Assembly (NCBI GenBank): GCA_963712655.1
Contig: CAVQIT010000004.1
Location: forward strand, 186,001 to 250,000
Direction of reading: 5' to 3'
Length of the DNA: 64,000 nucleotides
Source of the DNA: Pollutimonas sp963712655
Lineage (GTDB): Bacteria; Pseudomonadota; Gammaproteobacteria; Burkholderiales; Burkholderiaceae_B
This document shows positions 35,424 through 45,205 of the stretch, piece by piece (position 1 is the stretch's first letter; each line of letters starts with the position of its first letter). The position numbers were made by a program, and so were the translations under genes. Below the pieces are notes generated by a model, which saw only the letters and a list, made by a program, of their open reading frames with translations, ran no database searches and was not told the origin of the DNA.

Positions 35424-36724
35424 ACGATATTCCAGGCAGCATCACGGTTGGCAGTCCCTTGTCCGTGGGTTCCGCGCAACGGCGGCCCACTCGGCCGGCC
35501 GTCGTCAGCTGGGGCGGCAAATCGGTGCGGATCGGCGGCGGCGCCCCGATCGTCGTGCAGTCCATGACCAATACCGACACCACCGATGCCATCGCCACGG
35601 CCATCCAGGTCAAAGAGCTTGCCATGGCCGGTTCCGAGCTCGTGCGCATTACGGTCAATACGCCGGAAGCCGCGCGCGAAGTGCCCGCCATACGCGAACA
35701 GCTCGACCGCATGAACATATCCGTGCCGCTGGTAGGCGATTTCCATTACAACGGGCATAAGCTGCTGACGCAATTCCCTGAATGCGCGCAGGCCTTGTCC
35801 AAGTACCGCATCAACCCGGGCAATATGGGCGGGGGTAAAAAGCGCGACGACAATTTCGCCCAAATGATAGACATCGCCTGCCGCTACGAAAAACCGGTGC
35901 GCATAGGCGTGAATTGGGGCAGTCTCGATCACGAACTCATGGCCCGCATGATGGACGACAACAGCAAGCTGCCCCAGCCGTGGGATGCACAGGCCGTGAT
36001 GCGCGATGCCCTGGTGGTGTCGGCCATCAGCAATGCGCAGCGCGCCGAAGAGCTCGGCTTGTCGCCCAATGCCATCGTGCTGTCGTGCAAAGTCAGCCAT
36101 GTCCAGGATTTGATCACGGTATACCGCGACCTTTCGGCGCGTTGCGATTATCCGCTGCACCTGGGGCTCACCGAGGCGGGCATGGGCAGCAAGGGTATTG
36201 TCGCGTCCACGGCGGCATTGTCCGTGCTGCTGCAACAGGGCATAGGCGACACCATACGCATTTCGCTTACGCCCGAGCCGGGCGGCGACCGCCGGCGCGA
36301 AGTCATCGTCGCCCAGGAAATCCTGCAAAGTATGGGCTTGCGCGCGTTTACGCCCATGGTGGTAGCATGCCCGGGTTGCGGGCGCACCAGCAGCACGGTG
36401 TTTCAAGAACTGGCCGACAGCATACAAACCTATCTGCGCGAGCAAATGCCGGCCTGGAAAGGCCGCTATCCGGGCGTCGAAACCATGAATGTCGCGGTGA
36501 TGGGCTGCGTGGTGAACGGGCCGGGCGAAAGCCGGCATGCCGATATCGGCATCAGCCTGCCGGGAACCGGCGAAATTCCGTCAGCCCCGGTGTTTGTCGA
36601 TGGCGAGCGTACCGTGACGCTCAAGGGCGATGGCATTGCGCGCGAATTCCAGGCCATTGTCGAGCAATATGTCGAGCGCCGCTACGGCGCGGGCAATCCG
36701 GATAACTACAAGGGGCGGGGCTAG
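35420..36724 (+). CDS. ispG: 4-hydroxy-3-methylbut-2-en-1-yl diphosphate synthase IspG
   Basis: The 434-residue product carries out the penultimate step of the MEP isoprenoid pathway and uses a 4Fe-4S cluster. Its cysteines appear in CPGCGRTSSTVFQ and CVVNGPGES. The TIM-barrel start SMTNTDT and the NPGN and GVNWGSLD segments are also clear. The length fits the family. It overlaps the stop of the rodZ-like gene by 4 bp. Confidence 0.96.
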   Translation: MNDIPGSITVGSPLSVGSAQRRPTRPAVVSWGGKSVRIGGGAPIVVQSMTNTDTTDAIATAIQVKELAMAGSELVRITVNTPEAAREVPAIREQLDRMNISVPLVGDFHYNGHKLLTQFPECAQALSKYRINPGNMGGGKKRDDNFAQMIDIACRYEKPVRIGVNWGSLDHELMARMMDDNSKLPQPWDAQAVMRDALVVSAISNAQRAEELGLSPNAIVLSCKVSHVQDLITVYRDLSARCDYPLHLGLTEAGMGSKGIVASTAALSVLLQQGIGDTIRISLTPEPGGDRRREVIVAQEILQSMGLRAFTPMVVACPGCGRTSSTVFQELADSIQTYLREQMPAWKGRYPGVETMNVAVMGCVVNGPGESRHADIGISLPGTGEIPSAPVFVDGERTVTLKGDGIAREFQAIVEQYVERRYGAGNPDNYKGRG

Positions 36725-36746
36725 CCCGCGGGAAAGCAAGAATTTT

Positions 36747-38036
36747 ATGACGCAGTCGTTTGAAAAGGTCCGTGCCCTGACCGGCATGAAAGATGTATTG
36801 CCCGATGCCAGCGCGCAATGGGAGGCTCTCGAAGCCACGGTGCGCGGATGGCTGGCCAGTTATGGCTATCGCAATATGCGCACGCCCGTACTGGAGCAGA
36901 CCCGGTTGTTCACCCGCGGTATCGGCGAAGTCACCGATATCGTCGAAAAGGAAATGTATACCTTCACCGATGCCCTGAATAACGAGCAGCTCACCATGCG
37001 CCCCGAGTTCACCGCGGGCATGGTGCGGGCGGCGATCGAGCATAATATGCTGTACGATAGGCCGCAGCGGGTGTATGCCATGGGGCCGGTGTTTCGTCAC
37101 GAAAAGCCGCAGCGGGGGCGGTATCGCCAGTTTCACCAGATCGACGTCGAAGCCCTGGGTTTTGCCGGGCCCGATATCGACGCCGAACTCATCGTCATGC
37201 TGGCCCGGTTATGGAAAACACTGGGCCTGAACGATATCCGGCTCGAACTGAATTCGCTGGGCCAGGCCGACGAACGCGCTGCGCATCGCGCGGCGCTCAT
37301 CGTCTACCTGGAGCAGCACAAAGACGTGCTCGATGCCGAGGCGTTGCGCCGCATGTACACCAATCCCCTGCGCGTGCTGGACACCAAGAATCCCGCCATG
37401 CAGGATATGGCGAACAACGCGCCGCGCCTGTTCGATTTCCTGGGCCGCGAATCGCTGGACCATTTCGAAGGCGTATGCGAACGGCTGCGCGATGCGGGAA
37501 TAGCCTACAGCCTGAACACGCGTTTGGTGCGCGGGCTGGACTATTACAATCTGACCGTCTTCGAATGGGTGACCGACAGGCTGGGCGCCCAGGGTACGGT
37601 TTGCGGCGGCGGCCGCTACGATGGTCTGGTCGAACTGCTGGGCGGCAAGGCCGCGCAAGCCGTGGGCTTCGCCATCGGCGTCGAGCGTTTGCTGGATTTA
37701 TGCTCGCAGTCGGGCGATCAGGCGGCGCTGCCCGAATGCCAGGTGTATATGGTTCATCAAAGCCCGCCGGCGCAGCGCCTGGCTGCGCAACTGGCTGAAT
37801 CGCTGCGCGATGAGGGCTTGAATGTGGTGGTTCATGCGGGGTCCGCGGGCTTCAAGTCGCAATTCAAGCGCGCCGATGCCAGCGGCGCCGTTGTTGCGGT
37901 TATTCTGGGCGACGACGAAATCGCCGCTCGCGCGGCAAGCGTCAAATGGCTGCGGCAGCGGGCCGGGCAAGATCAGCCCCAACAAGAAACGATCGGGCTG
38001 GACCGCCTGGTTGCGGAATTGAAATTAAAGGTTTGA
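36747..38036 (+). CDS. hisS: Histidine-tRNA ligase HisS
   Basis: The 429-residue class II synthetase has motif 2 in GPVFRHEKPQRGRYRQFHQ and the histidine-specific LVRGLDYYNLTVFEW. The motif 3 region is GGGRYDGLVELLGG, followed by the C-terminal anticodon-binding domain. I use the ATG at 36747, which starts the conserved KVRALTGMKDVLPD; the upstream open frame overlaps ispG. It is followed after 3 bp by yfgM. Confidence 0.97.
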   Translation: MTQSFEKVRALTGMKDVLPDASAQWEALEATVRGWLASYGYRNMRTPVLEQTRLFTRGIGEVTDIVEKEMYTFTDALNNEQLTMRPEFTAGMVRAAIEHNMLYDRPQRVYAMGPVFRHEKPQRGRYRQFHQIDVEALGFAGPDIDAELIVMLARLWKTLGLNDIRLELNSLGQADERAAHRAALIVYLEQHKDVLDAEALRRMYTNPLRVLDTKNPAMQDMANNAPRLFDFLGRESLDHFEGVCERLRDAGIAYSLNTRLVRGLDYYNLTVFEWVTDRLGAQGTVCGGGRYDGLVELLGGKAAQAVGFAIGVERLLDLCSQSGDQAALPECQVYMVHQSPPAQRLAAQLAESLRDEGLNVVVHAGSAGFKSQFKRADASGAVVAVILGDDEIAARAASVKWLRQRAGQDQPQQETIGLDRLVAELKLKV

Positions 38037-38039
38037 AGC

Positions 38040-38675
38040 ATGGCATACGATTTGGAAGAACAGGAAAAGCTGGATGCGCTGCGCGCGTGGTGGGAACGGT
38101 ACGGCACGCTGTGCGTCGTGCTGGTTTTCGTCATTGTCGCGGGCATAGCCGGTTGGCGCGGATGGCAATGGTACGAGGGCCATCAGGCGGGCCAGGCCAT
38201 GGGCTATTTCGAAGCGCTTGAAAGCGCCACCGCGCAAGAAGGCGATGACGCCGTGGCGCGCATCAAGGCCGCCAGCAGCACGCTGCGCAGCGATTTCTCC
38301 GAATCCGGCTACACCTCGCGCGGCGTTCTGGTCGCCGCCCAGGCGCTGGAGTCGCGCAAAGACCTCGACGGCGCGCGCGAGCAGCTGGATTGGCTGATCA
38401 AGCACAGCACCGATGTCGCGCTGGTTTCCCTGGGCCGCCTGCGGCTGGCGGGTGTATTGCTGGAGCAGAAACAATACGATCAGGCCCTGGCGCAGCTGGA
38501 TAACGCGCCCGCGGCGTTTTCAGCGCTGTATGCCGACCGCCGAGGCGATATCCTTCTGGCCCAGGGCAAGCCTGCCGAAGCCAAATCCGCCTGGGAAAGC
38601 GCCATGAAAGAATTTGGGCAGGATCCCGTCGCGCAAATCGTCCGATTGAAAATTGATGCATTGGGTGGAGTCTGA
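38040..38675 (+). CDS. yfgM: YfgM-family tetratricopeptide protein
   Basis: The 211-residue protein has a short cytoplasmic start (MAYDLEEQEKLDALRAWWE), one transmembrane helix at about residues 24-42 and a periplasmic TPR-like helical domain. In E. coli YfgM binds SecYEG and the chaperone PpiD and assists secreted proteins. The position between hisS and bamB is the classical one. The bamB start follows 4 bp after its stop. Confidence 0.92.
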   Translation: MAYDLEEQEKLDALRAWWERYGTLCVVLVFVIVAGIAGWRGWQWYEGHQAGQAMGYFEALESATAQEGDDAVARIKAASSTLRSDFSESGYTSRGVLVAAQALESRKDLDGAREQLDWLIKHSTDVALVSLGRLRLAGVLLEQKQYDQALAQLDNAPAAFSALYADRRGDILLAQGKPAEAKSAWESAMKEFGQDPVAQIVRLKIDALGGV

Positions 38676-38679
38676 TTTT

Positions 38680-39837
38680 ATGTCTATAGCCATTAGTCGC
38701 CGTATGTTGCGCAACGCCGCGCTGGCGCTCGGCGTTGCCTCCCTGGCCGGATGCTCGATGTTTGCCAGCAAGAACGAACGCTACGATCCAGCCCCATTGA
38801 CCGAGTACGCCGCGGGCGTGTCGGCCAAGGTGGTGTGGTCGGCATCTGTCGGCAGCGACGGCGGGTATGGTTTCGTTCCGGCGCTTGTGGGCGATTCGGT
38901 TTATGCCGCCGCGCCTGACGGCGCCGTCAGCAAGATCGATCTGGCCTCGGGCCGGGTTCAATGGCGCGGCGACGCCAAAACCGAACTCACCGCGGGCGTA
39001 GGCTCCGATGGGCAGACCACGGCGGTTGCGGCCGCCGACGGCACAGTCGTCGCTTTCGACGACACGGGCGCCGAAAAATGGCGCGCCAAGGCCACCAGCG
39101 CGGTGAATATTCCGCCGGCGGTCGGCGCCGGCATGGTCGTCGTGCGCAGCAGCGATTACCGTATCCAGGCTTTTGACCAGGCTACGGGCGAGCCGCGCTG
39201 GAATGTCCAGCGTCCGGGCCCCGCCCTGGCGCTTAAAACCAATATGCAAATGATTATCGTCGACGGCCTGTTGATTTCCGGCCTGCCCAACGGCAGGGTG
39301 ATGGCCATCAACGCAAGCAACGGCAGTGTGCAATGGGAAGGCACGGTTTCCGTTTCCCAGGGCGCCACCGATCTGGAACGCATCACCGATGTGGTGGGAA
39401 CTCCGCAGATACAAGGCCCTTTGCTGTGCGCCGTCACGTATCAGGGCCGGATGGTATGTTTTGACGTCTCCCAGGGCGGCCGGCCGGTATGGGACCAGAA
39501 TTTTTCCAGCAACACGGGCATGACCACCGATACCCAGCAAGCGTATGCGGCCGATCAGCGCGATGTGGTGCACGCCTTCGCATTGGCCGATGGGCATGAG
39601 GTCTGGAAACAGGAAGGGTTGCGCAACCGCCGCCTGTCGTCTCCGGCCGTTGTCGCGCAGGCGATGGCGGTTGGCGATTTTGAAGGTTATGTGCATTTTC
39701 TATCGCGTACCGACGGCAAGCTGCTGGGCCGGGTACAAGTCGGTGGCGACGCCATTACGTCGCCATTGCTGGCCACCAATCAGGGTGTGCTGGTGCAAAC
39801 AGGTAATGGCAATTTGGTCTTGGTCGGTGTCAATTGA
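38680..39837 (+). CDS. bamB: Outer-membrane assembly lipoprotein BamB
   Basis: The 385-residue lipoprotein has the lipobox LAGC (Cys25) followed by an eight-bladed PQQ-type beta-propeller, visible as recurring AxDxxTGxxxW-like segments (VSKIDLASGRVQWR, IQAFDQATGEPRWN, VMAINASNGSVQWEG). BamB supports BamA in folding outer-membrane proteins. The start at 38680 gives a proper signal peptide. The stop overlaps the der start. Confidence 0.95.
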   Translation: MSIAISRRMLRNAALALGVASLAGCSMFASKNERYDPAPLTEYAAGVSAKVVWSASVGSDGGYGFVPALVGDSVYAAAPDGAVSKIDLASGRVQWRGDAKTELTAGVGSDGQTTAVAAADGTVVAFDDTGAEKWRAKATSAVNIPPAVGAGMVVVRSSDYRIQAFDQATGEPRWNVQRPGPALALKTNMQMIIVDGLLISGLPNGRVMAINASNGSVQWEGTVSVSQGATDLERITDVVGTPQIQGPLLCAVTYQGRMVCFDVSQGGRPVWDQNFSSNTGMTTDTQQAYAADQRDVVHAFALADGHEVWKQEGLRNRRLSSPAVVAQAMAVGDFEGYVHFLSRTDGKLLGRVQVGGDAITSPLLATNQGVLVQTGNGNLVLVGVN

Positions 39838-41294
39838 ACAGTGTTACTTTCAAGCCGGTGGTTGCCCTGGTGGGCCGCGCCAATGTGGGCAAATCCACGT
39901 TGTTCAACCGGATTACGCGTTCGCGCGCGGCCCTGGTCGCTGATTTTTCAGGGCTGACGCGCGATCGCCATTACGGCGAAGGGCGCGTCGGCAACCATCC
40001 TTTCATCGCCGTCGATACCGGCGGCTTCGAGCCGGTTGCCAAGGATGGCATCCTGCTGGAAATGGCGCGCCAGACTCAGCAAGCGATTGCCGAGTCCGAT
40101 GTCGTGATCTTCCTGGTCGATGCGCGGGCCGGGGTCAATGCCCACGACCATGAAATCGCCAGCCTGTTGCGCAAGACCGGGCAGCGTATCTTTCTGGCTG
40201 TCAACAAGGCCGAGGGCATGCGCTACGGGTCGGCCGCTTCCGAATTCCACGAGCTGGGCCTGGGCGAACCGCATCCTATTTCAGCCTCTCACGGCGATGG
40301 CGTGGTCGACCTGATCGAACTGGCCTTGTCATACCTGGACAAGGAACCGGGCCAGACCGATACCGATACCGAAGAAGCCGTTTTCGATCTGGACGAGGCC
40401 AATGCGGCTTTCGGCGACGATGACGATGATGACGGCAGTCAGGAAGACGCCGGCGAAACAGGCGAGCCCGACGCCGCCGTCCAGCACCGCATCAAGCTGG
40501 CGATTGTCGGGCGGCCCAACGTGGGCAAGTCCACACTGATCAATACGCTCCTGGGCGAAGAGCGGGTCATTGCCTTCAATATGCCCGGCACGACGCGCGA
40601 CGCCATTGAAATCGACTTCGAGCGCGGCGGCGTCGCCTATACCTTGATCGATACGGCGGGACTGCGCCGCCGCGGCAAGGTGTTCGAGGCGGTGGAAAAG
40701 TTCTCGGTCATCAAGACATTGCAGGCCATCGAAGCCTGCAATGTCGTGTTGCTGATGCTGGATGCGCAAACCGAGATTTCCGACCAGGACGCGCACATCG
40801 CCGGTTTCGTTCTCGAAACGGGCAGGGCGCTGGTCGTGGGTATCAACAAATGGGACGGCCTGGACGCCCACCAGCGTGAACGCATACTGCGCGAATTCGA
40901 GCGCAAGCTGCGGTTCCTGTCGTTCGCCAAAATGCATACGGTTTCGGCATTGAACGGGCAGGGCGTCAATGCCTTGATCAAGTCCGTCAATACGGCGCAC
41001 GCGGCGGCCTTCGCCAAGCTGTCCACGCCCAAGCTGACTCGCATCCTGCAGGTTGCCGTCGAACAGCAGCCGCCGCCGCGCAAGGGGATTTTCAGGCCCA
41101 AGATGCGCTATGCGCACCAGGGCGGGCAAAATCCCCCGCTTATCATTATTCACGGCAATGCCCTGGATGCGATTTCCGATTCTTACCGCCGCTATCTGGA
41201 AACCCGTTTCCGCACCACATTCAAACTTGAAGGCACGCCTTTGCGCATTGAATTCAAGTCATCGCATAATCCTTACGCACAGGGGACGCAGTGA
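39834..41294 (+). CDS. der: Ribosome biogenesis GTPase Der
   Basis: The 486-residue protein has two tandem GTPase domains, P-loops GRANVGKS at 14-21 and GRPNVGKS at 226-233, and a C-terminal KH-like domain. Der (EngA) is needed for 50S assembly. The linker between the G domains is unusually acidic (a run of six Asp near 195-200). The likely start is TTG at 39834, overlapping the bamB stop (TTGA); no ATG or GTG lies between it and the conserved FKPVVALVG. It is coupled downstream to hisC. Confidence 0.95.
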   Translation: MNSVTFKPVVALVGRANVGKSTLFNRITRSRAALVADFSGLTRDRHYGEGRVGNHPFIAVDTGGFEPVAKDGILLEMARQTQQAIAESDVVIFLVDARAGVNAHDHEIASLLRKTGQRIFLAVNKAEGMRYGSAASEFHELGLGEPHPISASHGDGVVDLIELALSYLDKEPGQTDTDTEEAVFDLDEANAAFGDDDDDDGSQEDAGETGEPDAAVQHRIKLAIVGRPNVGKSTLINTLLGEERVIAFNMPGTTRDAIEIDFERGGVAYTLIDTAGLRRRGKVFEAVEKFSVIKTLQAIEACNVVLLMLDAQTEISDQDAHIAGFVLETGRALVVGINKWDGLDAHQRERILREFERKLRFLSFAKMHTVSALNGQGVNALIKSVNTAHAAAFAKLSTPKLTRILQVAVEQQPPPRKGIFRPKMRYAHQGGQNPPLIIIHGNALDAISDSYRRYLETRFRTTFKLEGTPLRIEFKSSHNPYAQGTQ

Positions 41295-42373
41295 GCCGTT
41301 TCTGGAGCGACCATGTCGCCGGCTTGGCGCCGTATACGCCGGGCGAGCAGCCTAAAATTGCCAATCTGCTCAAACTGAATACCAACGAGCATCCGTTCGG
41401 CCCCTCGCCGCAGGCCATAGAGGCCATGAAGGCGGCCGCCAACGATAGCTTGCGTCGCTACCCCGACAATGATTCCACGGCCTTGCGCCAGGCCATCGCC
41501 ACGCTGCATGGCCTGGATATGGATCAGGTATTGCCCGGCAATGGCTCGGACGAAGTGCTGGCCCATGTTTTCAATGGCTTGTTCAGGCATGGCGACCGGC
41601 CCTTGCTGATGCCGGACATCAGCTACAGCTTTTATCGCACCTATTGCCGCTTGTACGATATTCCTTGCCGCCTGATTCCCTTGGCCGACGACTTCTCGAT
41701 ACGCGTTTCGGACTACACCGCACCGCATCCCGTAACTCCCGCGGGCATTGTCTTTGCCAACCCGAATGCCCCCACCGGCATAGCGCTCGATCTGTCCGAC
41801 ATCCAGGCTATCGCTCGCGCCAATCCCGATGTTCCGGTGCTGGTGGACGAGGCTTACGTGGATTTCGGCGCCGAATCGGCCATCGCCCTGCTGGACACTT
41901 GCAGCAATATCGTGGTGGTGCATACCTTGTCCAAGTCGCGTTCGCTGGCCGGCCTGCGAGTAGGCTTTGCCGTGGCCAGCCAGGAAATCATCAGCGGTCT
42001 GCTGCGCGTCAAGGACAGCTTCAATTCCTACCCCCTGGACAGCATCGCCCAGGCCGGGGCCGTGGCGTCCTTGCACGATACCGCCTATTTCGATCAAACG
42101 CGTGCGGCGGTCATCCAGACGCGCGATTATTTGACGCAACAATTGGGCACGCTTGGATTCGAAGTTTTACCCTCCAAGGCCAATTTCGTTTTCGCGCGCC
42201 ATCCGGGACACGATGGCGTTGCGCTCAGCCGCGCCCTCCGGGCTCAAGGCATATTGGTCAGGCATTTCAGCCAGCCGCGGATCGATCAATTTTTACGCAT
42301 TACAGTGGGAACTCTCGAGGACTGCGAGCGTCTATGCAATAGCTTGTCCGGAATATTGTCCAAAACCCATTAG
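41291..42373 (+). CDS. hisC: Histidinol-phosphate aminotransferase HisC
   Basis: The 360-residue PLP enzyme carries out a transamination step in histidine synthesis. NTNEHPFGPSP, the PLP-binding lysine in HTLSKSRSLAGLRVGF and VDEAYVDFG match the family. It starts with GTG at 41291, overlapping the der stop. This copy lies with der and hfq; another hisC in the main his operon would be usual but is outside the window. Confidence 0.93.
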   Translation: MSRFWSDHVAGLAPYTPGEQPKIANLLKLNTNEHPFGPSPQAIEAMKAAANDSLRRYPDNDSTALRQAIATLHGLDMDQVLPGNGSDEVLAHVFNGLFRHGDRPLLMPDISYSFYRTYCRLYDIPCRLIPLADDFSIRVSDYTAPHPVTPAGIVFANPNAPTGIALDLSDIQAIARANPDVPVLVDEAYVDFGAESAIALLDTCSNIVVVHTLSKSRSLAGLRVGFAVASQEIISGLLRVKDSFNSYPLDSIAQAGAVASLHDTAYFDQTRAAVIQTRDYLTQQLGTLGFEVLPSKANFVFARHPGHDGVALSRALRAQGILVRHFSQPRIDQFLRITVGTLEDCERLCNSLSGILSKTH

Positions 42374-42488
42374 AATTACGCGCACACGGCTGCTTTTGTC
42401 CACAGTGTCCGTGCGCGTTCAGGGAAAACCCTGTACAGTAGACCCTTACACCAAATTACTTTATAACAACACAATTGGAGCCTAGCCA

Positions 42489-42713
42489 ATGAGCAACAAA
42501 GGGCAAACACTACAAGATCCATTTTTGAATGCATTACGCAAGGATCACGTGCCCGTATCGATTTACCTGGTTAACGGGATCAAACTGCAGGGGCAGGTTG
42601 AATCTTTTGATCAATATGTCGTTCTCTTGCGCAATACCGTCACCCAAATGGTATATAAACACGCAATTTCCACCGTCGGTTCCGGCGCGCCCAGTCGTCT
42701 TTCAAGTGGATGA
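42489..42713 (+). CDS. hfq: RNA chaperone Hfq
   Basis: The 74-residue Sm-like protein has the Sm1 motif (DPFLNALRKDHVPVSIYLVN, then GIKLQGQVESFDQYVVLL) and the Sm2 YKHAIST. The hexamer matches small RNAs with mRNAs. The C-terminal tail is short (~10 residues), as in other betaproteobacteria. GGAG precedes the start. A terminator-like hairpin separates it from hflX. Confidence 0.97.
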   Translation: MSNKGQTLQDPFLNALRKDHVPVSIYLVNGIKLQGQVESFDQYVVLLRNTVTQMVYKHAISTVGSGAPSRLSSG

Positions 42714-42753
42714 GCCCTCTGAGTAAACATCCGCTTTATTTTGTTCGCGAAAC

Positions 42754-42791
42754 ACCCGCCGTGTGCCTCGTGCCGGCGGGTCTTTCGTTTG
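42754..42791 (+). terminator. Hairpin with T-rich tail between hfq and hflX
   Basis: ACCCGCCG and CGGCGGGT form a perfect 8-bp stem over a 12-base loop, followed by CTTTCGTTT. It is likely a partial terminator that sets the hfq to hflX ratio. Confidence 0.6.
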
Positions 42792-42801
42792 GGGCTCGTT
42801 C

Positions 42802-43899
42802 ATGAAAGTCCTGATCCTCAATGTTGATCTGGGCAAGCCCGATTACCAGGCTCACGCCGACGAATTCCAGATGTTGGCCAAAGGCGCGGGAGCGCAGGTT
42901 GTCGGTACGGTGCTTGCTCGCCGTTCACGCCCGGACGCCGCCTTGTTCATCGGCACGGGCAAGCTGCAAGAGGCCGTTCTTGTAGCCGACCAGACCGATG
43001 CCGAAATTGTGCTTTTCGACCAGCCGCTGACGCCCGGCCAGCAGCGCAATCTTGAAAAGGGCTTCAACCGGCGGGTCGTGGATCGCGTCGCCTTGATTCT
43101 CGACATTTTCGCGCTGCGGGCCAAAAGCCATGAAGGCAAGCTGCAGGTCGAACTGGCCCAGTTGCAGCACCTTTCAACGCGCCTGACCCGGATGTGGTCC
43201 CATCTCGAGCGCCAGCGCGGCGGCATAGGCATGCGCGGGCCTGGCGAGGGCCAGTTGGAAATGGATCGCCGCATCATCGGCGACAAGGTGCGCCTGCTCA
43301 AAGAGCGGCTGGAAAAAGTGCAGCGCCAGCGGGCAACGCAACGCCGTTCGCGCTCGCGCGGCAGTATATTGTCGGTGTCGCTGGTAGGCTATACCAACGC
43401 CGGCAAATCCACCCTGTTCAATTCGCTCACGCGGGCGGGCGCTTATGCGGCCGACCAGCTGTTCGCCACCCTGGACACTACTACGCGCCGCATCTGGATC
43501 GAGGAAGCGGGGCAGGTCGTGATGTCGGATACGGTGGGTTTTATACGCGACTTGCCGCCCACGCTTATTGCGGCGTTCCGGGCCACTCTTGAAGAAACCG
43601 TGCAGGCCGACCTGTTGCTGCATGTGGTCGACGCCTCCAGTCCGCAGCGCGATGAGCAGATAGCGGAAGTCGATAAGGTGCTGGCCGATATCGGCGCCGA
43701 CGAAATCCCGCGGATACTGGTCTATAACAAAATAGACGAGGCAGGGTACGCGCCTAGGGTGGAGCGCAACGAACATGGTACGATTGCACGAGTTTTTGTG
43801 AGCGCTCTAAAGCGCGCCGGTTTAGATGGTTTGCGTGGGGCAATTGTCGAATCAGGTCATATCGCGGGAAATAATGCGTCAACTATCGAAAATGTTTAA
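42802..43899 (+). CDS. hflX: Ribosome-associated GTPase HflX
   Basis: The 365-residue GTPase has the HflX N-terminal domain (IGTGKLQEAV), the glycine-rich RQRGGIGMRGPGEGQLE linker and the G domain with P-loop GYTNAGKS at 196-203. HflX splits stalled ribosomes. The start at 42802 (MKVLILNVDL) avoids the hairpin upstream. The hfq-hflX-hflKC order is conserved across proteobacteria. Its 3' end overlaps hflK. Confidence 0.95.
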   Translation: MKVLILNVDLGKPDYQAHADEFQMLAKGAGAQVVGTVLARRSRPDAALFIGTGKLQEAVLVADQTDAEIVLFDQPLTPGQQRNLEKGFNRRVVDRVALILDIFALRAKSHEGKLQVELAQLQHLSTRLTRMWSHLERQRGGIGMRGPGEGQLEMDRRIIGDKVRLLKERLEKVQRQRATQRRSRSRGSILSVSLVGYTNAGKSTLFNSLTRAGAYAADQLFATLDTTTRRIWIEEAGQVVMSDTVGFIRDLPPTLIAAFRATLEETVQADLLLHVVDASSPQRDEQIAEVDKVLADIGADEIPRILVYNKIDEAGYAPRVERNEHGTIARVFVSALKRAGLDGLRGAIVESGHIAGNNASTIENV

Positions 43900-45196
43900 T
43901 CTGAATGATCCTGGCTGGGGCCGTGGCAATAACAACGGTTCCGAACCTCCTCGTCCGCCCAAGGGCGACGGGCCTCCCGATCTCGACGAGGTCTGGCGCG
44001 ATTTCAACAGCCGCCTCGGTTCCTTGTTCGGGCGCAAGCCCAAGCGCGGCGGCAATCGCTTCGGCGGTGGCGGCGACAACGGCTCGGGCAACGGCGGCTT
44101 GCCGCAAATGCCCAAGGGTTCGCCCAAGCTGGTCGGAATTATCGCCGTGATCGTGGTTGGCCTATGGCTGGCCAGCGGCTTTCTCATTGTCCAGGAAGGC
44201 CAGGTCGCTGTCGTGACCAAGTTCGGCAAGTACACCAAGACGCTGCCGCCCGGTTTGCAGTGGCGTCTTCCCTATCCCATCGAAAGCAACCAAATGGTGA
44301 ATATCTCCCAGTTGCGCACTTTCGAAGTGGGTTTCCGCGGAACGGCGCGCAACAAGGTGCTGCCTGAATCGCTCATGCTGACCACCGATGAAAATATCGT
44401 CGATTTGCAATTCGTGGTGCAGTACCGCCTGATGTCCACCGGCGCGCCCGATTACCTGTTCAAGACCAGCCAGCCCGACGAATCCGTGCGCCAGGCCGCC
44501 GAAACCGCCATGCGCGAAATCGTGGGCAAGAAGCCCATGGACTTCGTACTGTATTCCGGCCGTACCGAAGTGGCCAACGAGGTGCAGAAGCTGGCCCAGC
44601 ACATACTTGATCGCTACCAGACCGGAATCCAGATCAGCACTGTGGCCATCCAGAATGTGCAGCCGCCCGAACAGGTCCAGGCCGCTTTCGACGATGCCGT
44701 AAAGGCCGGCCAGGATCGCGAGCGCCAGATCAACGAAGGCAATGCCTATTCGAACAAAGTTTTGCCCGAGGCCGAAGGCCAGGTGGCGCGCATGGTTCAA
44801 GAGGCCGAAGGCTATCGGGCCAAGGTGATCGGCGACGCCCAGGGCGACACCTCGCGCTTTTCCAGCATCGAGACAGAATTCGCCAAGGCTCCCGCCATTA
44901 CTCGCGAACGCATGTATTTGTCGACCATGCAGGAAATTCTTGCGAACAGCAGCAAGGTCATGATCGATTCGCAAGCCAGCAACAACATGTTGTATTTGCC
45001 TTTGGATAAAATCATGCATCAGGCGGCCGGCGCGGCTTCAGGCGCCAGCCCCAGCAATTCGGTCGAAAACACGACTGCCGCGGCGGCTGCCGGGCAACAG
45101 CAGTCGAAGACGGCCGGCACTCCTGCGCGTACCCGCAGTCCCGACACCAGCGCTTCCACCAAAAGCTCGCTGCTGACGAACCCGTATTCACGCTAG
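43874..45196 (+). CDS. hflK: FtsH protease modulator HflK
   Basis: The 440-residue membrane protein has a Gly/Pro/Asn-rich cytoplasmic N-terminus, one transmembrane helix (near 87-107) and a periplasmic SPFH/band-7 domain (VQEGQVAVVTKFGKY onwards). A Ser/Thr/Ala-rich tail ends it. With HflC it forms the cage around FtsH. Start choice: ATG 43874 has GGGA 5 bp upstream, while ATG 43892 (MFNLNDPGWG) is the start usual in relatives but lacks such a site. Either way it overlaps hflX. Confidence 0.93.
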   Translation: MRQLSKMFNLNDPGWGRGNNNGSEPPRPPKGDGPPDLDEVWRDFNSRLGSLFGRKPKRGGNRFGGGGDNGSGNGGLPQMPKGSPKLVGIIAVIVVGLWLASGFLIVQEGQVAVVTKFGKYTKTLPPGLQWRLPYPIESNQMVNISQLRTFEVGFRGTARNKVLPESLMLTTDENIVDLQFVVQYRLMSTGAPDYLFKTSQPDESVRQAAETAMREIVGKKPMDFVLYSGRTEVANEVQKLAQHILDRYQTGIQISTVAIQNVQPPEQVQAAFDDAVKAGQDRERQINEGNAYSNKVLPEAEGQVARMVQEAEGYRAKVIGDAQGDTSRFSSIETEFAKAPAITRERMYLSTMQEILANSSKVMIDSQASNNMLYLPLDKIMHQAAGAASGASPSNSVENTTAAAAAGQQQSKTAGTPARTRSPDTSASTKSSLLTNPYSR

Positions 45197-45205
45197 GAGG
45201 CCATA